IMG/VR virus record: IMGVR_UViG_3300006737_000211
Location: 1 to 24,105 of that record
Source: a virus
Reading direction: 5' to 3' (one strand)
DNA length: 24,105 nt
How positions within the stretch are numbered: the first letter of the stretch is position 1; each line of letters opens with the position of its first letter. Below, piece after piece: positions 1-6,543 of this stretch. The position numbers were made by a program, and so were the translations under genes. The notes under the pieces are model-generated. The model did not search any database. It saw only the letters and a program-made list of their open reading frames with translations, and had not been told where the DNA came from.

Positions 1-1130
1 GAACCTGCTTTGTCTTTTATAATTTTTTTATGTTCTTTAGCCTTAGATACTCCGCCACCAATATCATAACCCATAGGTCTTTGCATCATTCCGCCACCCA
101 TTTTTTTGGAAAGTAATCTATCTCTTAATCTTTGTCTTTTCTTTGGTTGATATGTATCCATTGAAGATTCAGCAGTAGCCCCTAAAGAAACTTTTGCTTT
201 TTTAACATACTCTGCTCTTTCTTTTGGAGTCATTAATTTTTTTTCACTACCTTTAGAATATTTCTTCATCATGCCACCACCCATTTTACCTTTTGCTTTT
301 CTCTTAGCTTTTGATTCTTCTAATTTTTTATTTAAGTAAGCTTTAGCTGCAAGTCCAACTCCAGCAACTCCTGCTGCAATTTTTCCATACTTAGTTGCTT
401 TAGCTGCTCTCATTGCTCTGCCACCTAATTCTTTTCTTCTTTCAATAAAGCTCTTAGGGCCTTTGTCAGTTTCCTTAACTAAAGTTGAATAAGGATTTTT
501 AGTTTTCATTAAATTTTTATGTAAAGACTTTTTATTTATTTTAACTTTGTTAATGACAGGAAGATCTAAACCACTTCCTCTTTTAGCTTTCATGACTTTG
601 CCTGGTTTTACTTTCTCGTCTTGTAAACCTTGGCCTCTGCCTTTTGCTTTTTCTGCTTTTAAAATTTTAAAATCTTGGGCATCAATTCTGCCATTATTAT
701 TCTTGTCCATTTTAGCTTGGCCACCTGTAAGATATTTTTTATTCATAATAGTATTTATACCACCTTTTGATTTCTTTTTAAAGAAGGTCTCTATAGGTAT
801 TTCACCAAACATTCTATCCATTTCATCTCTCCAAGATGCTGCAGAACCGTCTGCTGTAGACCTAATTGAGGCAGGACTTTGGTTACCTCTTAGCTTATGA
901 GTCCTAAAACTACTGCCTTTTTGAGATTGTCCTTTGGTCGGTATTACTGTTACGTTCTGATCTGCTGCTCGAATATTATATCTACTAACGCTTTTATCGC
1001 TTCTTCCAATTCTAGCTTTATTTTTTCTATGAGTTTTAGCGTACTTTCTTCTTTTAATCTTTTTGACTAAATCAGAAATTTTAGTTTTACCCGCTTTAGC
1101 AATATTGATACCTGCTTTAATTCTGCTCAT
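1..1130 (-). CDS. Basic phage protein with EF-hand-like loop and MGGGMM motifs (3' end beyond window)
   Basis: An open frame of 376 codons runs off the left edge, so the C-terminus is missing. It starts with ATG at 1130, which shares one base with the terL stop (TGATG), so the two are probably translationally coupled. The protein is very rich in Lys, Arg and Gly. Residues 142-153 read DKNNNGRIDAQD, a good match to a calcium-binding EF-hand loop with ligands at positions 1, 3, 5, 9 and 12. A short hydrophobic Ala/Gly segment lies near 248-266. MGGGMM occurs twice, near 283-288 and 344-349. Gly/Met-rich motifs of this kind are common in proteins of uncultured marine phages, but I know of no function. 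Its place directly after terL would suit a portal-adjacent or virion-associated role; that is inference. It is not a portal protein as far as it can be read. Confidence 0.85.
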   Translation of the reverse strand, partial: MSRIKAGINIAKAGKTKISDLVKKIKRRKYAKTHRKNKARIGRSDKSVSRYNIRAADQNVTVIPTKGQSQKGSSFRTHKLRGNQSPASIRSTADGSAASWRDEMDRMFGEIPIETFFKKKSKGGINTIMNKKYLTGGQAKMDKNNNGRIDAQDFKILKAEKAKGRGQGLQDEKVKPGKVMKAKRGSGLDLPVINKVKINKKSLHKNLMKTKNPYSTLVKETDKGPKSFIERRKELGGRAMRAAKATKYGKIAAGVAGVGLAAKAYLNKKLEESKAKRKAKGKMGGGMMKKYSKGSEKKLMTPKERAEYVKKAKVSLGATAESSMDTYQPKKRQRLRDRLLSKKMGGGMMQRPMGYDIGGGVSKAKEHKKIIKDKAG

Positions 1131-2605
1131 CAGTAATACTTATAATCCTTCTCCAACTTAAAATTAGGTTCATCCCAATCGTCAGAGTAAGTTGAGACAA
1201 ATCCACCTTGCCTATATCTTAACACAGCCTGAGTCATACTATCAACATAGTCATCATATTGACCATTAGGAAATGCTGCACATTCCTCTATAACCTCACT
1301 TGCCCAGTGTTCATCAGGAGCAAATACCATACCGGACTCAAATACAGGTGCTACTGAGTTAATTCTAGTATGTTTATCTCTTCCTCTTGCAGGAACATAA
1401 TCAATTACTGGTATACCAGCTCTACGCAATTCATGGATTAATGGTTGACCAGAAGCTTTAGCTTCAACAATTACAGTCTCAGGTTCCCAGTAGTGATATT
1501 GTTCTAATGCTAAATTTTTTAAATCAGGAAAATCATAACGTCCCTTTTGTGCATCTAATAACATTATACATTTTTCATAACCCTCTACAGGTTCAAAGAT
1601 TCCCCAAGTTGTAATCGCTGAGTAGTCTGCAGTTTCTTTTTTTGAAAACGCAGTATCGTAACTTTGTATAACATGTAATAATTTTGGTAAGTGTTCCTTG
1701 TCCCAGACTTGCCACCAATCTCTTTTAATGATCGCACCTTCTTCTGAAGTTGGATCTTGCATGTATTGTGCATTCCAATTTTTTACAGAGATAGATGCTT
1801 TGACAGCTTCAAGATCTTCTTTGTTCCAATACTCAGGCCATACTGGTTTATCGTTTGGAAGTATTGCAGGAAACTCGATAACTTTCCACTTGTCCGCTTT
1901 CGGTTCTGTCTGAGCCTTGATTAATCGTCCAGTCAAATCGTCTACCGCCCAACGGGTCATGACTACACAAATACGGCCACCGGGTTGTAAACGTTGTCGT
2001 GGCCCTGATGTATACCATTCATAAGCACGTTCCATTGCTGAGTCAGACATTGAGTCTTGCTCAGTATGTGGGTCATCGATAATAAGTAAATCCGCCCCTC
2101 GCCCTGTGATAGAGCCGCCTACCCCCGCTGCAAAATATTCTCCGCCATGATTGGTCTCCCAACGGCCTTTAGCCTTACTATCTTCTCGGAGTGTAACATT
2201 TCCAAAGATTTGTTTATACTCCTTGGTGTTCATTAAATTACGAACCTTACTACCGAACCTAGATGATAATTCTGCGTTGTGTGATACTTGCATAATCTTC
2301 ATCTTAGGAAACTTCCCTATCATCCAAGCAGGAAATAAGTAAGAAGCAAATTCTGATTTAGTATGTCTAGGAGGCATATTTATGATGAGCCTCTTTTCTT
2401 TGTTAGCAGCTATGTCCTCAAAGGCATGTGCAATAATTTGGTGGTGTCCATATTTTTTTGGATCATCTGTTTTTCTATAAATAAAATCATCCCAAACAGA
2501 TTGGGCAAATATTAAAAAGTTATCTTGGTTTAACTTGATCCACTCTAATTGTTTTTTAAAAATTATATCTTTTAATTCTTCATCTGATAGTCGATCTATA
2601 TCCAT
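1130..2605 (-). CDS. terL: Terminase large subunit (TerL)
   Basis: This is the ATPase-nuclease motor that cuts concatemeric DNA and pumps it into proheads. The 491-residue length is normal for the family. The N-terminal ATPase has a deviant Walker A, MPPRHTKS, at about 77-84, a Walker B DLLIIDD at 172-178 and a coupling-type segment VMTRW near 215-219. The C-terminal RNase H-like nuclease shows SYDTAF (D317), IVEAKASG (E381) and DDYVDS (D452/D455), the usual acidic triad. The start ATG has no close Shine-Dalgarno; a run of G lies about 12 bases upstream. The small terminase candidate is nearly 6 kb upstream at 8358-8882 rather than adjacent, which is unusual. Confidence 0.97.
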   Translation of the reverse strand: MDIDRLSDEELKDIIFKKQLEWIKLNQDNFLIFAQSVWDDFIYRKTDDPKKYGHHQIIAHAFEDIAANKEKRLIINMPPRHTKSEFASYLFPAWMIGKFPKMKIMQVSHNAELSSRFGSKVRNLMNTKEYKQIFGNVTLREDSKAKGRWETNHGGEYFAAGVGGSITGRGADLLIIDDPHTEQDSMSDSAMERAYEWYTSGPRQRLQPGGRICVVMTRWAVDDLTGRLIKAQTEPKADKWKVIEFPAILPNDKPVWPEYWNKEDLEAVKASISVKNWNAQYMQDPTSEEGAIIKRDWWQVWDKEHLPKLLHVIQSYDTAFSKKETADYSAITTWGIFEPVEGYEKCIMLLDAQKGRYDFPDLKNLALEQYHYWEPETVIVEAKASGQPLIHELRRAGIPVIDYVPARGRDKHTRINSVAPVFESGMVFAPDEHWASEVIEECAAFPNGQYDDYVDSMTQAVLRYRQGGFVSTYSDDWDEPNFKLEKDYKYY

Positions 2606-2884
2606 AATTTTATATACCCCCGGGGGCTAGGGACTCCAAAAAAAACAAAGACCCCCTTTGCAGTAATACATTCATACCGTTTACATATCTAGTATATTTA
2701 TTTATCCAGCTTTATAAACCCCGTTGCCCACAAAATCTAGGGTACAAACGCAACTTAAATACTAGATGTTGTGGTTTTCGTTCTGAAAACTCGTATGAGC
2801 CTTCTATACAGGGGTGATTTACAGGTGGTGCTGGTGAACTTTGATGGAAGGTCGTAGCCCATAAGGGCTACGACTACTGCGTGA
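2606..2884. other. Gene-free stretch between terL and the accessory block
   Basis: I find no convincing gene in these 279 bases. They hold a perfect 10-base palindrome CCCCCGGGGG at 2617-2626 just upstream of terL, which belongs to a G-rich element seen again near 4462 and 5465. They also hold a strong hairpin at 2851-2874. The stretch probably carries the terL leader and the end of the upstream transcript. Confidence 0.5.
2851..2874. other. Perfect 10-bp hairpin with ATAA loop
   Basis: GTCGTAGCCC (2851-2860) and GGGCTACGAC (2865-2874) are exact inverted repeats around a four-base loop. The hairpin lies 10 bases past the stop of the minus-strand gene at 2885-3136, where a terminator or 3'-end protecting stem would sit. 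Neither strand has a T-run after it, so a classic intrinsic terminator is not supported. An RNA-processing stem or a protein-binding site is equally possible. Confidence 0.55.
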
Positions 2885-3136
2885 TTATTGTTGTAGTTGT
2901 TGTATTAGACTACTGAACTTGTCTAATATCTTTTGTTTAAACTCATCAACTACTTCATTACCTTGATTCTCTAATATGTGTTTCTCTACTTCGCCTTGTA
3001 GTAATTGAAACATTATTTCATAGTTGAGTTGTTTCTTACCATTAACTTCAATGTGCATATCGGACATTGAAGTAGGTTGATTGTCATTAACTCTTTCTGC
3101 TAATGTCTTAGCAATAGTAATTAGACTATTTGTCAT
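2885..3136 (-). CDS. Hypothetical 83-residue protein
   Basis: I do not recognise this protein. It is a small soluble sequence with mixed helical character and a Gln-rich C-terminus (IQQLQQ). It is preceded by a good Shine-Dalgarno, AGGAG about 7 bases before the ATG, and overlaps the end of the upstream gene by 11 bases, so translation is probably coupled. Several hydrophobic residues at heptad-like spacing between about residues 30 and 80 suggest helices that may oligomerise. Confidence 0.75.
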   Translation of the reverse strand: MTNSLITIAKTLAERVNDNQPTSMSDMHIEVNGKKQLNYEIMFQLLQGEVEKHILENQGNEVVDEFKQKILDKFSSLIQQLQQ

Positions 3137-3452
3137 TATTATCTCCTATTGCTTTGTACTCATTATACTCAATCTCAGTTGTGAACTTATTGAATAAATC
3201 ATTATGAGCAATCTTGAAATTTGCTGTTTCAAATTTCTTTCTCTTACGATTTATCTTTTGAAGTCCAAAACTATTTCCTTGTTCATCTTGAACAATGATT
3301 AAGTTTTGTTTTGTTCTATCAAAGCAATCAACTATGTTTTGTTTCATAGTGTCTAACTCTTTAGAAAGTCTATTAGACTTTAGCTTTAATTGAACATAAG
3401 CAAGGACTACTTTCTTTTCATCTTGCTTTAGTTTTCTTACTGCATTTGTCAT
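3126..3452 (-). CDS. Hypothetical 108-residue basic protein
   Basis: A longer reading from 3512 is possible, but the ATG at 3452 is chosen because it follows AAAGGAG at ideal spacing and gives the natural N-terminus MTNAVRKLKQ. The protein is Lys-rich. Residues 8-45 look helical and may form a coiled coil; the middle (about 50-80) is predicted to be strands with a basic patch, KINRKRKKF. No known domain is visible. Its upstream leader is a near-copy of the leader in front of the 203-residue gene at 3727-4338, so the two genes may share regulation. Confidence 0.75.
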   Translation of the reverse strand: MTNAVRKLKQDEKKVVLAYVQLKLKSNRLSKELDTMKQNIVDCFDRTKQNLIIVQDEQGNSFGLQKINRKRKKFETANFKIAHNDLFNKFTTEIEYNEYKAIGDNNDK

Positions 3453-3534
3453 TATATACTCCTTTTTTTGTATTTGACTTGAATATCTTATCAAATCCCA
3501 TAACCAATGCAACTACTAAATTTGCTACTAACAT
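3418..3534 (-). CDS. Possible small membrane peptide (38 residues)
   Basis: ATG at 3534 opens a frame starting MLVANLVVALVMGFDKIFK, a hydrophobic helix followed by a basic tail, and overlaps the start of the 108-residue gene in another frame. There is no good ribosome-binding site. It lies inside the duplicated leader; in the other copy (4368-4420) the equivalent frame is closed by stop codons, which argues against strong coding constraint. Kept as a weak candidate only. Confidence 0.25.
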   Translation of the reverse strand: MLVANLVVALVMGFDKIFKSNTKKGVYNDKCSKKTKAR

Positions 3535-3568
3535 ATTTATTTTTACCTGCTAATTAGAATTATTCTAA
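3487..3568 (-). repeat. Duplicated leader, copy A (operator-like palindrome)
   Basis: On the plus strand CTTATCAAATCCCA (3487-3500) and CAATGCAAC (3505-3513) are followed by the 15-base palindrome TTAGAATTATTCTAA at 3554-3568. The same three elements recur in the same order at 4368-4420. Read on the minus strand, each copy lies upstream of a gene with an AAAGGAGTA-type ribosome-binding site. A shared operator or a recombination duplication would both explain this. Confidence 0.65.
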
Positions 3569-3733
3569 ACTGTCTAAATGTCTATCAACTGTTTCTGCAA
3601 CTTCGTTGGGAAGTCCTGCCAGATTTTTAGTTGTGCCGTCCTCGTACTTAACATTAATACACCACGACACTATTTTAGGACGAGGCGAGGGCGAGGTCGT
3701 TGCCTCGCCACTCAAATGTGATAGGTCTAACAT
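3560..3733 (-). CDS. Hypothetical 57-residue protein coupled to the 203-residue gene
   Basis: ATG at 3733 overlaps the stop of the upstream gene (ATGTTAG, 7 bases), so it is probably read by ribosomes finishing that gene. A longer reading to 3751 exists, but the coupled start is more natural. The N-terminal third is Ser/Pro-rich and probably flexible. The rest (INVKYEDGTTKNLAGLP then VAETVDRHLDSLE) looks like a small folded strand-helix unit. The stop codon lies inside the palindrome of leader copy A. Function unknown. Confidence 0.6.
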   Translation of the reverse strand: MLDLSHLSGEATTSPSPRPKIVSWCINVKYEDGTTKNLAGLPNEVAETVDRHLDSLE

Positions 3734-4338
3734 ATTTGAAAACCACCACACTCATTAAGAAATCTTATAAACCTCTTAACATTGTCTTCGCTAAATGGGT
3801 AGCTATCGTCCCACGTCCTAGTCTTGTATAGTGCGTCCCACTTGGCTTTGACTTCAGGTGGGTAATCTATTGGTGCTGTATCCTTATCCACTCCTGCGTC
3901 TGCCACGAGCTTATCCATTTGGTCTTGTACTTTCTTATTCCATTGTTCCGACACACGAGCTCTATCTTTCTGTTCCTGCTCTCTGCGTTGACACTCGCCA
4001 CTTGATACTGCTAACTGTAATTCATCACGTATCTCTAGTGCCTCTTCTTCATTCCATTCCATACCACTATTGTCCTGAAGTGCGTCTGCGTGTTCGTTAG
4101 TGAACCATTCCTTATCTCGTATCTTATCGTATATCAACGAGCCGAGTGGTCGCCACCACCAAACATTTGCTCGGTAATATATTCCTGCATTTATTTCTTC
4201 GTATTTTTCTTTCTGCTCAAAATAGGTATGTACCTCTTCCTTTGTTGGTTGAGGTTCTTTACCATTGAACAAGTTAGTTGGTCTTTTCGGTTCTTCCCCA
4301 ATTTTCTTTGGGTTCAAACCATACACGTCCATTCCCAT
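3727..4338 (-). CDS. Conserved phage protein of MGMDVYG...VWWWRPL type
   Basis: The protein begins MGMDVYGLNPK, has YRANVWWWRPLGSLIYD around residues 54-70, and ends with PFSEDNVKRFIRFLNECGGFQIC. I recognise this start, the WWWRPL block and the Cys-ending tail from a family of conserved hypothetical proteins in marine phages; no function is known to me. The middle (about 100-150) is charged and probably helical. It is preceded by AAAGGAG at good spacing and by leader copy B. The codons are somewhat more GC-rich than those of the halogenase or primase genes. Confidence 0.85.
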   Translation of the reverse strand: MGMDVYGLNPKKIGEEPKRPTNLFNGKEPQPTKEEVHTYFEQKEKYEEINAGIYYRANVWWWRPLGSLIYDKIRDKEWFTNEHADALQDNSGMEWNEEEALEIRDELQLAVSSGECQRREQEQKDRARVSEQWNKKVQDQMDKLVADAGVDKDTAPIDYPPEVKAKWDALYKTRTWDDSYPFSEDNVKRFIRFLNECGGFQIC

Positions 4339-4367
4339 ATTTACTCCTTTGTTAAGGGTTTCCCTCT

Positions 4368-4420
4368 CTTATCAAATCCCACGACACAATGCAACAATTA
4401 TCTTTTAGAATCATTCTAAA
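4368..4420 (-). repeat. Duplicated leader, copy B (17-base palindrome)
   Basis: CTTATCAAATCCCA (4368-4381) and CAATGCAAC (4387-4395) repeat copy A. They are followed by TTTAGAATCATTCTAAA at 4404-4420, a perfect palindrome around one base. It lies upstream of the 203-residue gene at 3727-4338. The palindrome also supplies the last codons and stop of the preceding small frame, as it does in copy A. Confidence 0.65.
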
Positions 4421-4521
4421 GTAGAAATACACATTTCTAACATCAGCAGATGTTCCTGCACGGGGGCTGGGAAACTTTTCCTGCCTGGCACGCCAGATCT
4501 TCTAATAGAACGAGACGACAT
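4411..4521 (-). CDS. Possible 36-residue basic peptide
   Basis: ATG at 4521 shares one base with the stop of the upstream membrane peptide (TGATG). The product starts MSSRSIRRSGVPGRKSFPAP and ends CISTLE. A longer TTG-started frame to 4605 exists but would overlap the membrane peptide. No family is recognised. The coupled start supports it; the short length and its position in the repeat-rich GC island argue for caution. Confidence 0.4.
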   Translation of the reverse strand: MSSRSIRRSGVPGRKSFPAPVQEHLLMLEMCISTLE

Positions 4522-4625
4522 CAAATGACTCCTAGCAACGAGAGTACGACCAGTGAGGTTACCAGCAGCGTCCCGGAAGGCCACATCAGCACAGCAAATA
4601 CCCAAGCACCCAGTATCAGCGACAC
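4521..4625 (-). CDS. Small membrane protein (34 residues)
   Basis: A GTG start at 4625 follows AGGAGAAAGGAAG and overlaps the end of the upstream 121-residue gene by 10 bases. The peptide is almost wholly hydrophobic: two helices, ILGAWVFAVLMW and TLLVTSLVVLSLLGVI, joined by a Pro-Ser-Gly turn. This hairpin of two membrane helices is unlikely to arise by chance beside a good ribosome-binding site. A membrane-acting role such as lysis or host modulation is inference only. Confidence 0.6.
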   Translation of the reverse strand: MSLILGAWVFAVLMWPSGTLLVTSLVVLSLLGVI

Positions 4626-4981
4626 GAGCTTCCTTTCTCCTGCACCATGTGCTGGGCAGTCACCTCCAGGGCCCACCAAACTAAATCATTCACGAGCTGT
4701 GTTAACGAGCCCGGATCCTTCGAGATATGACACAGCATGTTACCTTTCTGTAGGCCAGCGTCATCAGCGTGATCCTGTAGCAGCTGCCAGATCTCTCCGG
4801 AATGCTGTGCATGGAAGGCTTCGGTTTCTGAGTAATACGTAACACCGGCAACGCCTCCGCTGCAGCCGTGTTTTGCAATGTCACTAACTAGTCCGATATC
4901 CTGTGCTTCATATTCCTGAAGGCATTTCTTGAGGGATGGCATCAGCCACCAGCTCTTCACCTCTTGTGGTTCTTTGATCAT
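4616..4981 (-). CDS. Conserved phage protein of DUF7222 type
   Basis: The 121-residue product starts MIKEPQEVKSWWLMPSLKKC, continues with DIAKHGCSGGVAGVTYYSET (about 34-53), has an acidic helical middle and ends with NDLVWWALEVTAQ. I recognise the HGCxGGVxGxTYY signature and VWWAxE tail from a widespread phage domain of unknown function; the DUF number is from memory. AAGGAG lies at good spacing before the ATG, and a structured hairpin sits in the leader (5006-5037). GC content is clearly higher than in the phage core genes: positions 4741-4800 hold 34 G/C of 60. Confidence 0.85.
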   Translation of the reverse strand: MIKEPQEVKSWWLMPSLKKCLQEYEAQDIGLVSDIAKHGCSGGVAGVTYYSETEAFHAQHSGEIWQLLQDHADDAGLQKGNMLCHISKDPGSLTQLVNDLVWWALEVTAQHMVQEKGSSCR

Positions 4982-5005
4982 TATATGTTCTCCTTTTATG
5001 TTTAC

Positions 5006-5037
5006 GGGACTTGCGACCGTAGTCGCACACTAGTCCC
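5006..5037 (-). promoter_or_regulatory. Structured leader hairpin
   Basis: Between 5006 and 5037, GGGACT pairs with AGTCCC outside and TGCGAC pairs with GTCGCA inside, with a four-base bulge and four-base loop. It sits 25 bases before the start of the 121-residue gene, upstream of its ribosome-binding site. It could be a leader RNA element, an RNase-processing site or the end of the preceding transcript. No T-run follows on the minus strand, so intrinsic termination is unlikely. The rest of 4982-5149 shows nothing else. Confidence 0.5.
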
Positions 5038-5149
5038 TGAACGTTCTGCCCATGTCACTGAAGTCCTACGTTTCGAACAACTCCCAATTGGTTTAGGGTT
5101 ATTTCATTAAACATGAGCAGCTCTTACATAAGACCAGATGGGATAAATG

Positions 5150-5392
5150 TCAAGCTTTTATTTTTTTTAATTTTTCTTCGATCTTGTGCAGCAGGTCAGC
5201 TGAGTCTGCACGTAGGTTAAACTCATCATTGTTACTTTCGTCCTCGACATTTTCAACGAGCCACTCCGTTATAAACTTTACCAGACTGGTGAGCTCTAGG
5301 TTCTGCTTCTGCAGCCCCCGTAGTCTAGTTTCGTACAAACGAGCTTTGTTCTGATCCTGAACGAGACGTATAGCTTCATTTATTTCCGTCAT
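5150..5392 (-). CDS. Hypothetical 80-residue coiled-coil protein
   Basis: The ATG at 5392 is chosen over 5437 because AAGGAG precedes it at good spacing. The protein is charged and almost entirely helical: TEINEAIRLVQDQNKARLYE and RLRGLQKQNLELTSLVKFI show heptad-like hydrophobic spacing, and the C-terminus LLHKIEEKLKKIKA is another amphipathic helix. It looks like a small dimerising or scaffold-like protein. No family is recognised. Confidence 0.7.
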   Translation of the reverse strand: MTEINEAIRLVQDQNKARLYETRLRGLQKQNLELTSLVKFITEWLVENVEDESNNDEFNLRADSADLLHKIEEKLKKIKA

Positions 5393-5624
5393 TGTTTCTC
5401 CTTTCCCAACCATACGACATCGTGGGATAGCTGTCAAGCACCGTTTCCTGAAGCGAAGGTTACGCCCCGGGGCTGGGACAAACTAAAGAGGTAATAAATA
5501 ACCCAGCACCAGAACGAGAACGAGAGCTTCCTGCCTGGCAACCAGAGCTACGCTGCAGGGGCTCACCATCCTGTGTTCATTGTATACGAGAAACGAGGAA
5601 TAACAACGAGAAACGACACGAGCT
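5393..5624. repeat. GC-rich, repeat-laden stretch between two genes
   Basis: No secure gene lies here. The DNA is unusually GC-rich (5521-5580 has 36 G/C of 60) and crowded with ACGAG on the plus strand. It contains TTCCTGCCTGGCA (5528-5540), also found at 4478-4490; CGACACGAGCTTC (5614-5626), also found at 4620-4632; and CCCCGGGGCTGGGA (5465-5478). Two tiny minus-strand frames of 21 and 28 codons could follow the VRR-NUC gene through GTGA overlaps, and the second has a hydrophobic C-terminus, but neither has a good ribosome-binding site. Confidence 0.6.
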
Positions 5625-6026
5625 TCACGGAGAACGCTGCTGGGCAGGATCCATGAGCTCTGCCTGGATGCCGGGCCATTGTCCAGTAAGCGAGAAACGA
5701 GAACGAGGCTTCAGTAAACGAGGATCAGTAAAACGGGACACTGGTTCATACAGTTTAAGGACTCTCTCCAAGAGGTCTTCAACCAAGATAAATACTTTTC
5801 CACCAGCCTTGATATATTTATTGATCCAAACTATCTGCCACTTATTCAGCTTAGGATAACTGACATAATCTGATTTTAATTCTACCCAAAACACATTGTT
5901 CTTACATACTGCGTGTACATCAGGAATACCATTGATTGTGCTAGATTCTATGCGGGTAAAAAAGATTTCAGGACAACCTTTTTTTAGTTTTTGCCATAAT
6001 AAACTCTCACGATTTTTAGCTGCCAT
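5625..6026 (-). CDS. VRR-NUC family nuclease with an added C-terminal tail
   Basis: VRR-NUC proteins are small PD-(D/E)XK-fold nucleases, often structure-selective and common in phages. The core is clear: GIPD at 33-36, VELK with E49 and K51, and Q64 in NKWQIVWINK, followed by GGKVFILVEDLL. A normal phage member would end near residue 94 (KLYEP). Here about 39 more residues follow (VSRFTDPRLLKPRSRF onward), encoded by GC-rich repeat DNA unlike the AT-rich core. The start ATG lies one base after the stop of the upstream oxygenase gene. A role in recombination or branched-DNA cleavage fits the family; the tail's effect is unknown. Confidence 0.88.
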   Translation of the reverse strand: MAAKNRESLLWQKLKKGCPEIFFTRIESSTINGIPDVHAVCKNNVFWVELKSDYVSYPKLNKWQIVWINKYIKAGGKVFILVEDLLERVLKLYEPVSRFTDPRLLKPRSRFSLTGQWPGIQAELMDPAQQRSP

Positions 6027-6027
6027 A

Positions 6028-6543
6028 TCAAGTCAAGACTATGTTAATATTTGTTCTAAATGGCATATCTGTTTGAGTCACAGGTCTATGTTTTTTTGTG
6101 CCATCGAATAAGATCAAGCTGTTCTCAACTGACTCCACCTTCCCAGCAGGAGAGTATTCTAAATACCCATTACAAGTATTTAATTGATAGATTGCAACGA
6201 GATGAGAGTAGTCTTCATCAGTATGATAATCAAACTTGATTGGTTCCTTATCTCTGTAATAGTTATTAATCCAAATTCTTTTGTATGTATTAAAATTTAA
6301 TTTACCCAACAAAGGCATCATAATTTCATGAAAGAATGGTGAATAGAATCTTTGTGGATGTTCAGTAAATAAATAATGCTGTTGTTTCCAAACCTGACTT
6401 GCTTCTATCTTGTCATCATTAACAATTTTATTATCATTACCAAGCTCAAGGCATTCATTAAACCAAGGAAAGTCTCGGTGGTATACCATTGTACATATAC
6501 GCTTATGATCTTCTTTGCTTAGAAAGTTTTTATATAACTTCAT
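6028..6543 (-). CDS. Fe(II)/2-oxoglutarate-dependent oxygenase
   Basis: The 171-residue protein has the double-stranded beta-helix signature: metal ligands H107 and D109 (YHTDED), distal H152 (KKHRPV) and R163 (FRTNINIVLT) to bind 2-oxoglutarate. Such enzymes hydroxylate or otherwise oxidise proteins, nucleic acids or small molecules; the substrate cannot be read from the sequence. It follows the 96-residue gene with an overlap of four bases (ATGA) and lies in the same transcript as the halogenase, which suggests a shared pathway or target. Its fold class is clear although overall similarity to the other three oxygenases here is low. Confidence 0.88.
   Translation of the reverse strand: MKLYKNFLSKEDHKRICTMVYHRDFPWFNECLELGNDNKIVNDDKIEASQVWKQQHYLFTEHPQRFYSPFFHEIMMPLLGKLNFNTYKRIWINNYYRDKEPIKFDYHTDEDYSHLVAIYQLNTCNGYLEYSPAGKVESVENSLILFDGTKKHRPVTQTDMPFRTNINIVLT

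Noticed and set aside
547-900. Plus-strand 117-codon frame rich in Leu, Pro and Phe
   Set aside because: It is antisense to the open, well-behaved basic protein gene on the minus strand, which has a coupled start with terL; the hydrophobic composition is that of a mirrored Lys-rich gene.
2851-2874. Intrinsic terminator
   Set aside because: The stem is strong, but neither strand has the T-run needed, so it is listed only as a hairpin.
3858-4419. Two plus-strand frames of 80 and 109 codons
   Set aside because: Both are antisense to the recognised MGMDVYG-type gene and its leader, and have no ribosome-binding site.
4450-4842. Plus-strand 130-codon frame in the GC island
   Set aside because: It lies opposite the DUF7222-type gene and the small membrane protein, has no ribosome-binding site, and its Ser/Thr/Pro-rich product resembles no family.
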